NCBI GenBank assembly: GCA_003509305.1
Contig: DOMU01000192.1
Location: 1-6,431, forward strand
DNA from: Desulfobulbaceae bacterium
GTDB lineage: Bacteria > Desulfobacterota > Desulfobulbia > Desulfobulbales > Desulfocapsaceae
DNA length: 6,431 nucleotides
Direction of reading: 5' to 3'
The notes beneath the pieces were generated by a model that searched no databases, was not told the DNA's origin, and worked only from the letters and a program-made list of their open reading frames with translations. Shown here piece after piece: positions 1-5,903 of this stretch. Each line of letters opens with the position of its first letter. Position 1 is the first letter of the stretch. A program made the translations under genes and the position numbers.

Positions 1-531
1 CACGCCGCCGCCATCGACAAGGCGGTCTTCCCCGGTTTACAGGGCGGGCCGCACGACCACACGACAGCGGCAATCGCCGTGGCCATGAAAGAAGCGGCCA
101 CCGACATCTTCAAAGATTACGCTCACCAGGTGGTGAAAAACGCCCAGGTTTTAGCGAAGACGTTACTGGATAAAGGATTCAATTCGGTCACCGGTGGCAC
201 CGATAATCATCTGCTGCTCGTTGATCTGTCGCCAACCGGCCTGAGCAGCAAAAAGGTGGCAAAAGCGTTGGACAGGGCCGGGGTGGTTCTGAACTACAAC
301 ACCATCCCCTTTGACACGCGGAAACCGACCGACCCGAGCGGCATTCGCCTCGGCGCCTGCGCCGTCACCTCGCGCGGTTTTAAGGAAAAAGAGATGGCCT
401 TTGTCGGCGAGACCATCGCCGCCGTCATCGCCCGGCTCGACGACGAAGCCTTCCTGGGCAAAACCGCCGCCGAAGTCAAAGAGTTCTGCCGCCAGTTCCC
501 GGCGCCAGGATTGGAGCACCTGGCCGGCTGA
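1..531 (+). CDS. glyA: Serine hydroxymethyltransferase, C-terminal part (5' truncated)
   Basis: This PLP-dependent cytoplasmic enzyme interconverts serine plus tetrahydrofolate with glycine plus 5,10-methylene-tetrahydrofolate, feeding one-carbon metabolism. The window opens in frame inside the gene, and 176 codons are present of a family length of about 415. Visible hallmarks are AVFPGLQGGPHDH near the start (the conserved FPG-QGGP segment that follows the PLP lysine), GGTDNHLLLVDL in the middle, and SGIRLG, whose Arg (346-348) corresponds to the substrate-carboxylate-binding Arg363 of E. coli GlyA. It is followed by a TSRGF motif. The PLP-binding lysine lies upstream of the window and cannot be checked. 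The gene ends in TGA and is convergent with the next gene, with only 9 bases between them and no visible terminator. The reading is intact with no frameshift. Identification is by recalled family motifs and is very secure. Confidence 0.96.
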   Translation, partial: HAAAIDKAVFPGLQGGPHDHTTAAIAVAMKEAATDIFKDYAHQVVKNAQVLAKTLLDKGFNSVTGGTDNHLLLVDLSPTGLSSKKVAKALDRAGVVLNYNTIPFDTRKPTDPSGIRLGACAVTSRGFKEKEMAFVGETIAAVIARLDDEAFLGKTAAEVKEFCRQFPAPGLEHLAG

Positions 532-540
532 GCAATTCCA

Positions 541-1227
541 TCACTTCCGCCGCTGGGCAATCGCCTTGCGTACCAGCGGCAGGATATTTTCGACGACCAT
601 GTCATAACCCGCCGCCCGTGGGTGAATGCCGTCATCCTGGTTCAACGCCGGCCTGGTCGCCACCCCATCAAGAAAGAAGGGCATGAACAGTACGCCGTGC
701 TTCCTGGCCATATCCGGATAGATGGCGTCGAAATCGGCAACGTAGGCCGGGCCAAGGCTCATGACCATCTTCATACCAGCCAAGATGGGGAGAACGCCCA
801 CCGCCCGCAACCTCGTCAGAATTTTATCAATATTTTCGCGAGGTCCCGCTGGATCGAAACCGCGAAAGCCATCGTTGGCCCCGGTTTCAAGGATGACGAT
901 GTCCGGTTTCATGCTCAAAACCCAATCAAGCCTTGATAGGGTATCGCTGGTCGTTTCAGCGCTGACCCCGGCATTGACGACACGAACCTTATAGCCTTCC
1001 CGACGGAGGCGGCGCTCGAGTTTAGCCGGATAGGCATCTTCTTCCGCCAGGCCATAGCCAGCAGTCAGGCTGTCACCCATGGCAACAACGGTGATTTCTG
1101 GCGACGACGATTCAGTGGCGGCGGGTTTCTCGTCGTCATGACAGGCGTTTTCAGCCTCTGAGCACAGGTCTTCCGTATCACCCGGTGCGGAAAGCATGAT
1201 TTTGTGCTGCTTGACCAGATCAGGCAT
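541..1227 (-). CDS. SGNH/GDSL hydrolase, TesA/arylesterase-like
   Basis: Predicted 228-residue serine esterase or thioesterase/lysophospholipase of the TesA-like SGNH family. Block I is GDSLTAGYG (nucleophile Ser53), block III is GAND (Asn118), and block V is DDGIHP (Asp199 and His202), so the catalytic set is complete. PFFLDGV and RLDW are further family signatures. Block II reads NAGVSAETT, with Ala90 where TesA has the oxyanion-hole Gly44. The start at 1227 is chosen because GGGAGGAG (1233-1240) sits ideally upstream. An in-frame ATG at 1257 would add ten residues but has a poor ribosome site and falls about where transcription may begin. Family members usually carry a signal peptide. Here the 45 or so residues before block I are polar and acidic with two Cys (22 and 29) and no hydrophobic core, so a cytoplasmic location is inferred. 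The natural substrate cannot be read from sequence. Confidence 0.9.
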   Translation of the reverse strand: MPDLVKQHKIMLSAPGDTEDLCSEAENACHDDEKPAATESSSPEITVVAMGDSLTAGYGLAEEDAYPAKLERRLRREGYKVRVVNAGVSAETTSDTLSRLDWVLSMKPDIVILETGANDGFRGFDPAGPRENIDKILTRLRAVGVLPILAGMKMVMSLGPAYVADFDAIYPDMARKHGVLFMPFFLDGVATRPALNQDDGIHPRAAGYDMVVENILPLVRKAIAQRRK

Positions 1228-1232
1228 GGACG

Positions 1233-1240
1233 CTCCTCCC
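1233..1240 (-). promoter_or_regulatory. Strong ribosome binding site deciding the hydrolase start
   Basis: On the minus strand this reads GGGAGGAG. Its GGAGG core lies 7 bases before the ATG at 1227-1225. No comparable site precedes the alternative in-frame ATG at 1257, so this site decides the start. Confidence 0.75.
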
Positions 1241-1263
1241 GCACGTTTTTTCCACATTCCAAC

Positions 1264-1293
1264 TCTATACGCTCATCGGTAACTAATGTACAA
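1264..1293 (-). promoter_or_regulatory. Possible sigma70-type promoter for the SGNH hydrolase
   Basis: The minus strand shows TTGTAC (1293-1288) and TATAGA (1269-1264) separated by 18 bases. They match the -35 consensus at 3 of 6 and the -10 consensus at 4 of 6. Transcription would begin near 1257, giving a leader of about 30 bases that contains the strong ribosome site and excluding the longer start. It is a weak match judged by eye only. Confidence 0.3.
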
Positions 1294-1358
1294 ACACCCG
1301 CCCCTAGCGGCAACGGCAAAGACCAGGCCCTGTATCGACGGGAGACGCCTGATATGAC

Positions 1359-1387
1359 TTGCCCGATATTAACTTGAATGTTAATAC
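1359..1387 (+). promoter_or_regulatory. Possible promoter for the XRE gene and polA
   Basis: TTGCCC (1359-1364) and TAATAC (1382-1387) are 17 bases apart, and a TG one base ahead of the second hexamer would make an extended -10. Hexamer matches are only 4 of 6 and 3 of 6. The main support is position: the pair overlaps the perfect inverted repeat at 1367-1386, as expected if a repressor bound there blocks RNA polymerase. An alternative -35 is TTGAAT (1374-1379), but no good -10 follows it. Confidence 0.25.
1367..1386. promoter_or_regulatory. Perfect 7+7 bp inverted repeat, probable operator of the XRE regulator
   Basis: The arms are TATTAAC and GTTAATA, a perfect match around a 6-base centre (TTGAAT). 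It lies 85 bases upstream of the XRE gene in the intergenic region, in the place and at the size expected for a dimeric helix-turn-helix operator. From memory, the P. aeruginosa HigA site also uses TTAAC/GTTAA half-sites, which would suit the antitoxin-like protein encoded next. Binding by that protein is inference. Confidence 0.55.
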
Positions 1388-1455
1388 AGATCCATCGAAT
1401 ACACGAATAAAAAAACTCTGCTCAAAGGGCTGATACTGGCTAGAAAACGATTGAT

Positions 1456-1461
1456 GGAGGT
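1456..1461 (+). promoter_or_regulatory. Ribosome binding site of the XRE gene
   Basis: GGAGGT lies 9 bases before the ATG at 1471. An in-frame TAG at 1441 closes the frame upstream, so this ATG is the only reasonable start. Confidence 0.7.
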
Positions 1462-1470
1462 AAAGGCATC

Positions 1471-1755
1471 ATGGCCCACCAGGAAGCGCGAAAAATAATA
1501 CTGGCGAATCCGGCGGCACAAGCCGAATATGAGCGCCTTGCCCCGGAATATGAACTGCTTGACGAACTGCTGCGAGCGCGGCAAGAAGCGGGGCTGACCC
1601 AAGCCGAGTTAGCGGCGAAAATGGGGGCTAAACCACCCGCCATTTCTCGCCTCTTAAAGGGGTTAAGTACAAATACTCATTCCCCTTCGCTGGCGACGCT
1701 GCGCAAGTACGCCCAGGCCTGCGGCATGAAACTGCACATAAAACTAGTTAAATAA
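1471..1755 (+). CDS. XRE-family HTH protein, HigA-type antitoxin-like, without a partner toxin
   Basis: Small 94-residue DNA-binding protein. The N-terminal half (about residues 13-38, NPAAQAEYERLAPEYELLDE onward) matches the N-terminal pattern of antitoxins paired with RelE/HigB toxins (NPxxxAEYxxLxPEFxLxxxLIxAR). Residues 43-64 form the helix-turn-helix (TQAELAAKMGAKPPAISRL), followed by a PSLATLRKYAQACG segment and a short basic tail ending LHIKLVK, also typical of that group. In such systems the antitoxin neutralises an mRNA-cleaving toxin and represses its own promoter. No intact toxin gene lies on either side. Upstream is only a control region with an operator-like inverted repeat, and 13 bases downstream polA begins, so the two are probably co-transcribed. 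It may therefore be a leftover antitoxin or a regulator recruited to control polA. HTH identity is secure; the antitoxin origin is likely. Confidence 0.88.
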   Translation: MAHQEARKIILANPAAQAEYERLAPEYELLDELLRARQEAGLTQAELAAKMGAKPPAISRLLKGLSTNTHSPSLATLRKYAQACGMKLHIKLVK

Positions 1756-1768
1756 TCGGATAAACCTC

Positions 1769-4438
1769 ATGGAAACGGTCTATCTCATTGATGGCAGCAC
1801 CTATATCTACCGGGCCTTTTACGCGGTGGCGCCACTCACCACCAAGGCCGGGATGCCGACCCAGGCCGTCTTCGGTTTCATCAGCATCGTCCGCCGCCTC
1901 TTGCGGGAAAAGGCGCCGAAATTTCTCGCCGTCGCTTTTGACAGCCGTGGCAAGGTTTTCCGCCATGACATGTACGCGGCCTACAAGGCCAACCGGCCAC
2001 CGATGCCGGAAGACCTGGCCTGCCAGATTCCCGACATCCACGAGTATGTCGCGGCGGAAAACATTCTTTGCCTGCGCCAGGAAGGTGTCGAGGCCGACGA
2101 TCTGCTGGCGTCCTCAGCCCGCGTTTTGCGCGCGGCGGGACACCAGGTCGTGATCGTTTCCGGTGACAAAGATCTGCTGCAACTGGTCGGCGATGGCCTG
2201 ACCATGTGGGAGCCGATGAAAAACACCGTCTATGACGCGGAAGCGGTAGCAGCCAAATACCAGGTGCCGCCGGAAAAACTCCTCGATCTTTTCGCTCTGG
2301 TTGGCGACAGCAGCGACAATGTGCCCGGCGTGCCCGGCATCGGCCCGAAGACCGCCGCTAAATTGATAGGCGATTACGGTTCGCTTGACGCTCTTTACGA
2401 AGCGGTAGCCTCAATGAAGCCGTCGAAAAACCAGGAGCGTCTGGTGGAAAACCGTGAACAGGCTTTTCTGTCACGCGAGCTGATCCGCCTGAAAAGCGAC
2501 GTCGGCGTGCCACATGACCTGACCGTCTATGCCCGCCGCGACGAAGACAGGGAACGTCTGACCACGCTTTTCAGCAAGCTGGAATTTCACAGCCTGCTTA
2601 GTGACACGAAACCAGCGACTCAGCCGGTGGATGCCGCTCAATTTGTCCTGGTGCGGACTGAAGCGCAGTTGGCGGCAATGCTTGAGGCCTTACAAGGCGA
2701 ACCGGCTATTGCCATCGACACGGAAACCGATTCGGTCGAGGCGCGGTCGGCACGGCTGGTCGGGCTGTCTTTTGCTGTCGAGGACGGGCGCGCCTGGTAT
2801 CTGCCGCTCGGCCACAGAAGTGAAAGCGGCGCGTTACTCCCTGATCAATTGCCAGAGGATAAAGCGCGGGCATTCCTGGCGCCGTTGTTGTCTTCCGGTC
2901 GGCTAAAAATCGGTCATAATCTGAAATTCGATTATACGGTTCTGGCCGCCCACTGGCGGCTGCCGCTGGCCCAGCCGCTCTTCGACACCATGATCGCCGC
3001 CCATCTCTTGGAAATCGGCGGGCGGTCGCTCAAACTCGACGACCTGATAGCCGATTTAGGTTTTCGCCTGACCAGCTTCGCGGAGGTGACGAAAGACGAT
3101 GCCCGTGCCGACGCCTTCGCCCACGTCGCCTTGGATGCCGCCCGCGACTACTCTTGCGAGGATGTCTTCGCCGCCTGGAAGCTGTATCAGGATTATGCCC
3201 CCAAACTGGCCGAGCGCGGCATCACAAAGCTTATGGATGAAGTGGAGATGCCGCTCGTCCCGGTTCTGGCGGCGATGGAGATGCGCGGCATTGGCCTTGA
3301 CGCCGCTCATCTCGACTTATTGGCTGGGGAATTTCACGACAAGCTACGCCGTTTGCAAGAGGAAATCCATCAACTAGCCGGGCGAGAGCTGAATATCATG
3401 TCGCCAAAACAGTTGGGAGAAGTGCTGTTTGATGAACTGAAACTGCCGCATGGCAAAAAGACAAAAACCGGCTACTCCACCGACGTTTCGGTGCTGGAAA
3501 AACTGGCGACCTATCATCCATTGCCAGCTAAGATTCTCGAATACCGCACGGTGGCGAAACTTTTGACCACCTATGTCGAAAAACTGGCCGGGTTGCGCGC
3601 CCCGGCGACCGGGCGCGTCCATACCTCCTTCAACCAGGCGGTAACGGCCACCGGGCGGCTATCGAGCAGCAATCCCAACCTGCAGAATATTCCAATTCGT
3701 GGCGAGGAAGGTAACCGCATCCGCCGCGCCTTCGTGCCGGCACCCGGCATGATTTTTTTGTCCGCCGACTATTCGCAGATCGACCTGCGGGTTCTGGCCC
3801 ACTACAGCCGCGACAGCGCTCTGTGCCAGGCTTTTGTTAAGGGCGAGGACATTCACAGCCGCACCGCCGTCGAGATTTTCGGGGTGTCGCCGCTCATGGT
3901 GACCGGTGACATGCGGCGGGTGGCTAAAAGCATCAACTTCGGCATCATCTATGGCATGTCGAGCTTTGGCCTGGCTAATCAATTAAATATCGGTCGCAAA
4001 GAGGCGCAGAAATTTATCGACCGCTACTTTCAGCACTATCCCGGCGTCGAGCGTTTTATGCGCGAGATAGCCGAACAGGCGCGGCGCGACGGCTTTGTCA
4101 CGACGCTGTTCGGGCGCCGCCGCACATTACCCGACATCAACGCAAAAAATAAATCGGTCAGGGAATTCGCCGAGCGCACGGCTATCAACACGCCGATTCA
4201 GGGCACCGCCGCCGAAATCATTAAAGTGGCGATGATCAAAGTCGAGCGCGAACTGGCGGCGCGGCAAATCGACGCCCATCTGCTGTTGCAGATTCACGAC
4301 GAGCTGGTTTTCGAGATGGAGGAACGCTGGCTGGCGGCGGCGCGCCCCCTCATCAAACAGGTGATGGAAGAGGCGGTGGATTTGGCCGTGCCCTTGGCTG
4401 TGAATATCGTCAAGGGCGATTCCTTGGCCAAGGGATGA
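1769..4438 (+). CDS. polA: DNA polymerase I, full length with 5'-3' and 3'-5' exonuclease domains
   Basis: 889-residue repair and Okazaki-processing polymerase with three domains. The 5' nuclease (about 1-285) shows LIDGS (Asp8), AFDSRG (Asp58), VEADD (Glu108, Asp110, Asp111), SGDKD (Asp133, Asp135), GDSSDN (Asp180, Asp183) and a helix-hairpin-helix VPGIGPKTA. The proofreading exonuclease (about 290-480) keeps all three motifs: IDTETD (Asp317, Glu319), GHNLKFD (Asp388) and YSCED (Tyr461, Asp465), so it should be active. The polymerase domain has motif A SADYSQIDLR (Asp667), motif B RRVAKSINFGIIYG (Lys720, Phe724, Tyr728) and motif C QIHDELVFE (His843, Asp844). Motif A carries Asp672 where E. 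coli has steric-gate Glu710. Phe724 predicts the usual discrimination against dideoxynucleotides. The ribosome site is weak (GGATAA, 5 bases from ATG), which suggests coupling to the XRE gene 13 bases upstream. The stop codon lies within the left arm of an inverted repeat. Confidence 0.98.
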   Translation: METVYLIDGSTYIYRAFYAVAPLTTKAGMPTQAVFGFISIVRRLLREKAPKFLAVAFDSRGKVFRHDMYAAYKANRPPMPEDLACQIPDIHEYVAAENILCLRQEGVEADDLLASSARVLRAAGHQVVIVSGDKDLLQLVGDGLTMWEPMKNTVYDAEAVAAKYQVPPEKLLDLFALVGDSSDNVPGVPGIGPKTAAKLIGDYGSLDALYEAVASMKPSKNQERLVENREQAFLSRELIRLKSDVGVPHDLTVYARRDEDRERLTTLFSKLEFHSLLSDTKPATQPVDAAQFVLVRTEAQLAAMLEALQGEPAIAIDTETDSVEARSARLVGLSFAVEDGRAWYLPLGHRSESGALLPDQLPEDKARAFLAPLLSSGRLKIGHNLKFDYTVLAAHWRLPLAQPLFDTMIAAHLLEIGGRSLKLDDLIADLGFRLTSFAEVTKDDARADAFAHVALDAARDYSCEDVFAAWKLYQDYAPKLAERGITKLMDEVEMPLVPVLAAMEMRGIGLDAAHLDLLAGEFHDKLRRLQEEIHQLAGRELNIMSPKQLGEVLFDELKLPHGKKTKTGYSTDVSVLEKLATYHPLPAKILEYRTVAKLLTTYVEKLAGLRAPATGRVHTSFNQAVTATGRLSSSNPNLQNIPIRGEEGNRIRRAFVPAPGMIFLSADYSQIDLRVLAHYSRDSALCQAFVKGEDIHSRTAVEIFGVSPLMVTGDMRRVAKSINFGIIYGMSSFGLANQLNIGRKEAQKFIDRYFQHYPGVERFMREIAEQARRDGFVTTLFGRRRTLPDINAKNKSVREFAERTAINTPIQGTAAEIIKVAMIKVERELAARQIDAHLLLQIHDELVFEMEERWLAAARPLIKQVMEEAVDLAVPLAVNIVKGDSLAKG

Positions 4439-4469
4439 TGCGTTTCGCCTACGGCTCGACGCATCATCC
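4433..4469. repeat. Perfect 11 bp inverted repeat (REP-like) between convergent polA and secB
   Basis: The arms GGATGATGCGT (4433-4443) and ACGCATCATCC (4459-4469) are exact reverse complements around a 15-base centre that contains a small GCC-TAC-GGC hairpin. The left arm includes the polA TGA, and the right arm ends 7 bases before the secB stop. No T-run follows on either strand, so a classical intrinsic terminator is not supported. A stem of this strength could still end or stabilise both convergent transcripts. The arrangement (GCGTTTCGCC... ...CTCGACGC) resembles the dispersed intergenic palindromes of REP/RAYT type known in proteobacteria. A 12 bp palindrome, CCTTGGCCAAGG (4422-4433), abuts it inside the last polA codons. 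Confidence 0.6.
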
Positions 4470-4476
4470 GGTGGTC

Positions 4477-4953
4477 TCAATTGACGGTGGGCGTGGCTTG
4501 CTGCCGTTTCGCCTTCTGGTTCTGATAGAGGGCCATGAAGTTGACCGGCTCCATCAAGAAAGGCTGGAAACCACCATCAAGCACAGCCTGGCAGATAATC
4601 TGCCGCGTGAAGGGGAAGAGCAGCGACGGGCAATCGACGGCGAGAATCGCCTCGAAATGCTCACTGGGGATATTTTTCATCATGAAAAGCGCCGCATGCT
4701 CGATCTCGGCGACAAACAGCGACGACGTCTCCCCGCTGGTGACCAGTTTGGCGATGATGTGCAGCGACACCTCGTAGTGGTCTTCGTCGATTTTACGGTT
4801 GCGCAGATCAAGGTTCAGTTCGATTTTCGACTCGCCCTTGAGCGGTTGGCTGAAAACCTGTGGCGCCTGCGGGTTTTCAAACGACAAATCCTTGACATAC
4901 ATTTTCAGCATCCGGAATTCCGGCTGTTCCTGGGCGGCGTTTTCTTCGGCCAT
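4477..4953 (-). CDS. secB: Protein-export chaperone SecB
   Basis: 158-residue cytoplasmic chaperone that holds precursor proteins unfolded and delivers them to SecA for Sec export; it acts as a homotetramer. The sequence follows E. coli SecB throughout: MYVKDLSFENPQAPQVF near residues 18-34, a beta-rich middle with HYEVSLHI, the CPSLLFPFTRQII segment near residues 108-120 (E. coli CPNILFPYARECI), and MEPVNFMALY near the C-terminus (E. coli LAPVNFDALF). Length matches the family. AAAGGA (4960-4965) lies 6 bases before the ATG. No good promoter is visible in the 72 bases between it and dinD, so it may be read partly from the dinD/uvrA transcript. Its presence supports a proteobacterial host. 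Confidence 0.97.
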   Translation of the reverse strand: MAEENAAQEQPEFRMLKMYVKDLSFENPQAPQVFSQPLKGESKIELNLDLRNRKIDEDHYEVSLHIIAKLVTSGETSSLFVAEIEHAALFMMKNIPSEHFEAILAVDCPSLLFPFTRQIICQAVLDGGFQPFLMEPVNFMALYQNQKAKRQQATPTVN

Positions 4954-4986
4954 GGGGTGTCCTTTTGAGTTAGAGGTTTCGGGGGT

Positions 4987-5006
4987 GCCGCCAGGCTTTG
5001 GGCGGC
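4987..5006 (-). terminator. Possible hairpin between dinD and secB
   Basis: GCCGCC (4987-4992) and GGCGGC (5001-5006) can pair around an 8-base loop, 20 bases past the dinD stop on the minus strand. No U-run follows in that direction, so termination is doubtful. It could be a weak or factor-assisted terminator, or an mRNA stability element. Confidence 0.25.
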
Positions 5007-5025
5007 TGGTTTGGCGATGACAATG

Positions 5026-5889
5026 CTATTTCTTCTTTGCACCATCCTTGCCGCCCAGACGCTGTGTCTGGCGTGGCAGCTTTTTTGCCTCTGATTTCAA
5101 ACGACGTTCCAGCTTTTTCGTATCTTCAGCGGCGGGCAATTCTTCGGGAATAATATTCCGGCTCGTCAACAGGCTGCGGACATCCTGATTGTTCTTCACA
5201 TGCTCGCTGGTAATATCTGGCTCACCGCGCAAATCCTGTTGTTTCACCTGCGTGTTCGTTATTTCATTGGCGAAATCTTTGGCCTTAATCGTAATCGTCG
5301 GCAGGAAATCGGCCAGCGGGCGATTCGCGGGGACGGCAAGCTTGCCCTTTATATTCTGAGTGCTCAGGCCACCGAACAGTGCCGCGTCACCTTTGCTGAG
5401 GATGCGGGCAAAACCTTGTCCATCAACACCGCGTTCGTAGAGTACACCGGAAAGTTCTTTCTGCGACAGCGTTAACTTTTCACGCGCTTGCACACGCTCC
5501 CATTCCGCCAGACGCGCTTCTATCAATTCCTGTTTGCGGGTTTGTACCGCGAAATAGGTCATCGCAAAGGCAATGCTGTCCTTGCGCGGGTCGCCATTCT
5601 GGGCAATCAGGTAGCAGGCGTAGCGGGTGAGGGCCAGGTCATCTAGCTGTCGTTGCGCGCCTTTTGCGAGGTTGATCATTTTGTTGACGTCAACAAAATG
5701 ATCAACGGGATTCTGCCCTGCATTCTTGCAGGCGATTTTCGCTTTTTCTATGACAAAAGTGAAGTTACGCCATTCGGCATAGCCAAGCAGCCCTTGCAGT
5801 TCGCGCGCAAACCAGAACTCAACGTCGTTTTCCCGATGGGCGCAATCTTCAAAGCTTTTGTGCAGTTTCTGGATAAGTTCTTTCTTCAT
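5026..5889 (-). CDS. dinD: DNA damage-inducible protein D
   Basis: 287 residues, against about 274 in E. coli DinD, an SOS-induced protein reported to disassemble or inhibit RecA filaments. Family correspondences run in order: [19 protein letters not shown] (E. coli QWSARQLGKLLGYSEYRHF), AKIACKNAG (AKEACENSG), [18 protein letters not shown] (LSRYACYLVVQNGDP), [12 protein letters not shown] (TYFAIQTRRQEL), LFGGLS (LYGGLD) and [10 protein letters not shown] near the C-terminus (TMPEELPTPQ). The N-terminal third resembles the Bro-N type DNA-binding domain. The C-terminus is lysine-rich. It starts 6 bases after the uvrA stop with only a weak GAGAAA ribosome site, so translation is probably coupled to uvrA. 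Codons 62-73 coincide exactly with a perfect 36 bp palindrome. Hand counts over four 60-base lines give about 48% GC, against about 59% in two lines of uvrA, which hints at separate acquisition. The reading is intact. Confidence 0.93.
   Translation of the reverse strand: MKKELIQKLHKSFEDCAHRENDVEFWFARELQGLLGYAEWRNFTFVIEKAKIACKNAGQNPVDHFVDVNKMINLAKGAQRQLDDLALTRYACYLIAQNGDPRKDSIAFAMTYFAVQTRKQELIEARLAEWERVQAREKLTLSQKELSGVLYERGVDGQGFARILSKGDAALFGGLSTQNIKGKLAVPANRPLADFLPTITIKAKDFANEITNTQVKQQDLRGEPDITSEHVKNNQDVRSLLTSRNIIPEELPAAEDTKKLERRLKSEAKKLPRQTQRLGGKDGAKKK
5671..5706. repeat. Perfect 36 bp palindrome without spacer, inside dinD
   Basis: The plus-strand half GTTGATCATTTTGTTGAC (5671-5688) is followed at once by its exact reverse complement (5689-5706). 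Symmetry stops at both ends (G at 5670, G at 5707). It covers exactly 12 codons of dinD, and because it is in codon register both strands encode [12 protein letters not shown]. The surrounding protein sequence matches the family on both sides, so the gene is not broken. Confidence 0.9.
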
Positions 5890-5890
5890 A

Positions 5891-5903
5891 AGAAATTATT
5901 TCT
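5891..5903. repeat. Short inverted repeat across the uvrA stop / dinD leader
   Basis: AGAAAT and ATTTCT are exact reverse complements around a single central T, spanning the uvrA stop codon (5896-5898) and the bases just before the dinD ATG. It is AT-rich and short, so it may be chance. It could also slightly limit ribosome access to dinD, favouring coupled translation. Confidence 0.3.

Noticed and set aside
622..936. Plus-strand open frame of 104 codons opposite the SGNH hydrolase
   Set aside because: It overlaps the catalytic blocks of the hydrolase on the other strand and has no ribosome site or family signature; it is a shadow frame.
1228..1257. Longer hydrolase start at 1257
   Set aside because: It lacks a good ribosome site and would coincide with the inferred transcription start, whereas the ATG at 1227 has GGGAGGAG at ideal spacing.
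1325..1350. Hairpin CCTGT-ATCG-ACGGG as a terminator or RNA element
   Set aside because: The stem is only 5 bp with one wobble pair, outer pairing is interrupted, and no T-run follows.
1258..1470. LexA box (E. coli type CTGT-N8-ACAG) in the control region
   Set aside because: No such pair was found by eye; other clades use different LexA motifs, so absence says little.
2320..2345. Tandem GTGCCCGGC direct repeat within polA
   Set aside because: It encodes the VPGVPGIG helix-hairpin-helix loop common to PolA 5' nucleases, so protein conservation explains it.
4435..4968. A 177-codon plus-strand open frame starting at the polA stop, opposite secB
   Set aside because: It is fully antisense to secB, which matches its family end to end. 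The translated product shows no recognisable motif, and its start lies within the inverted repeat.
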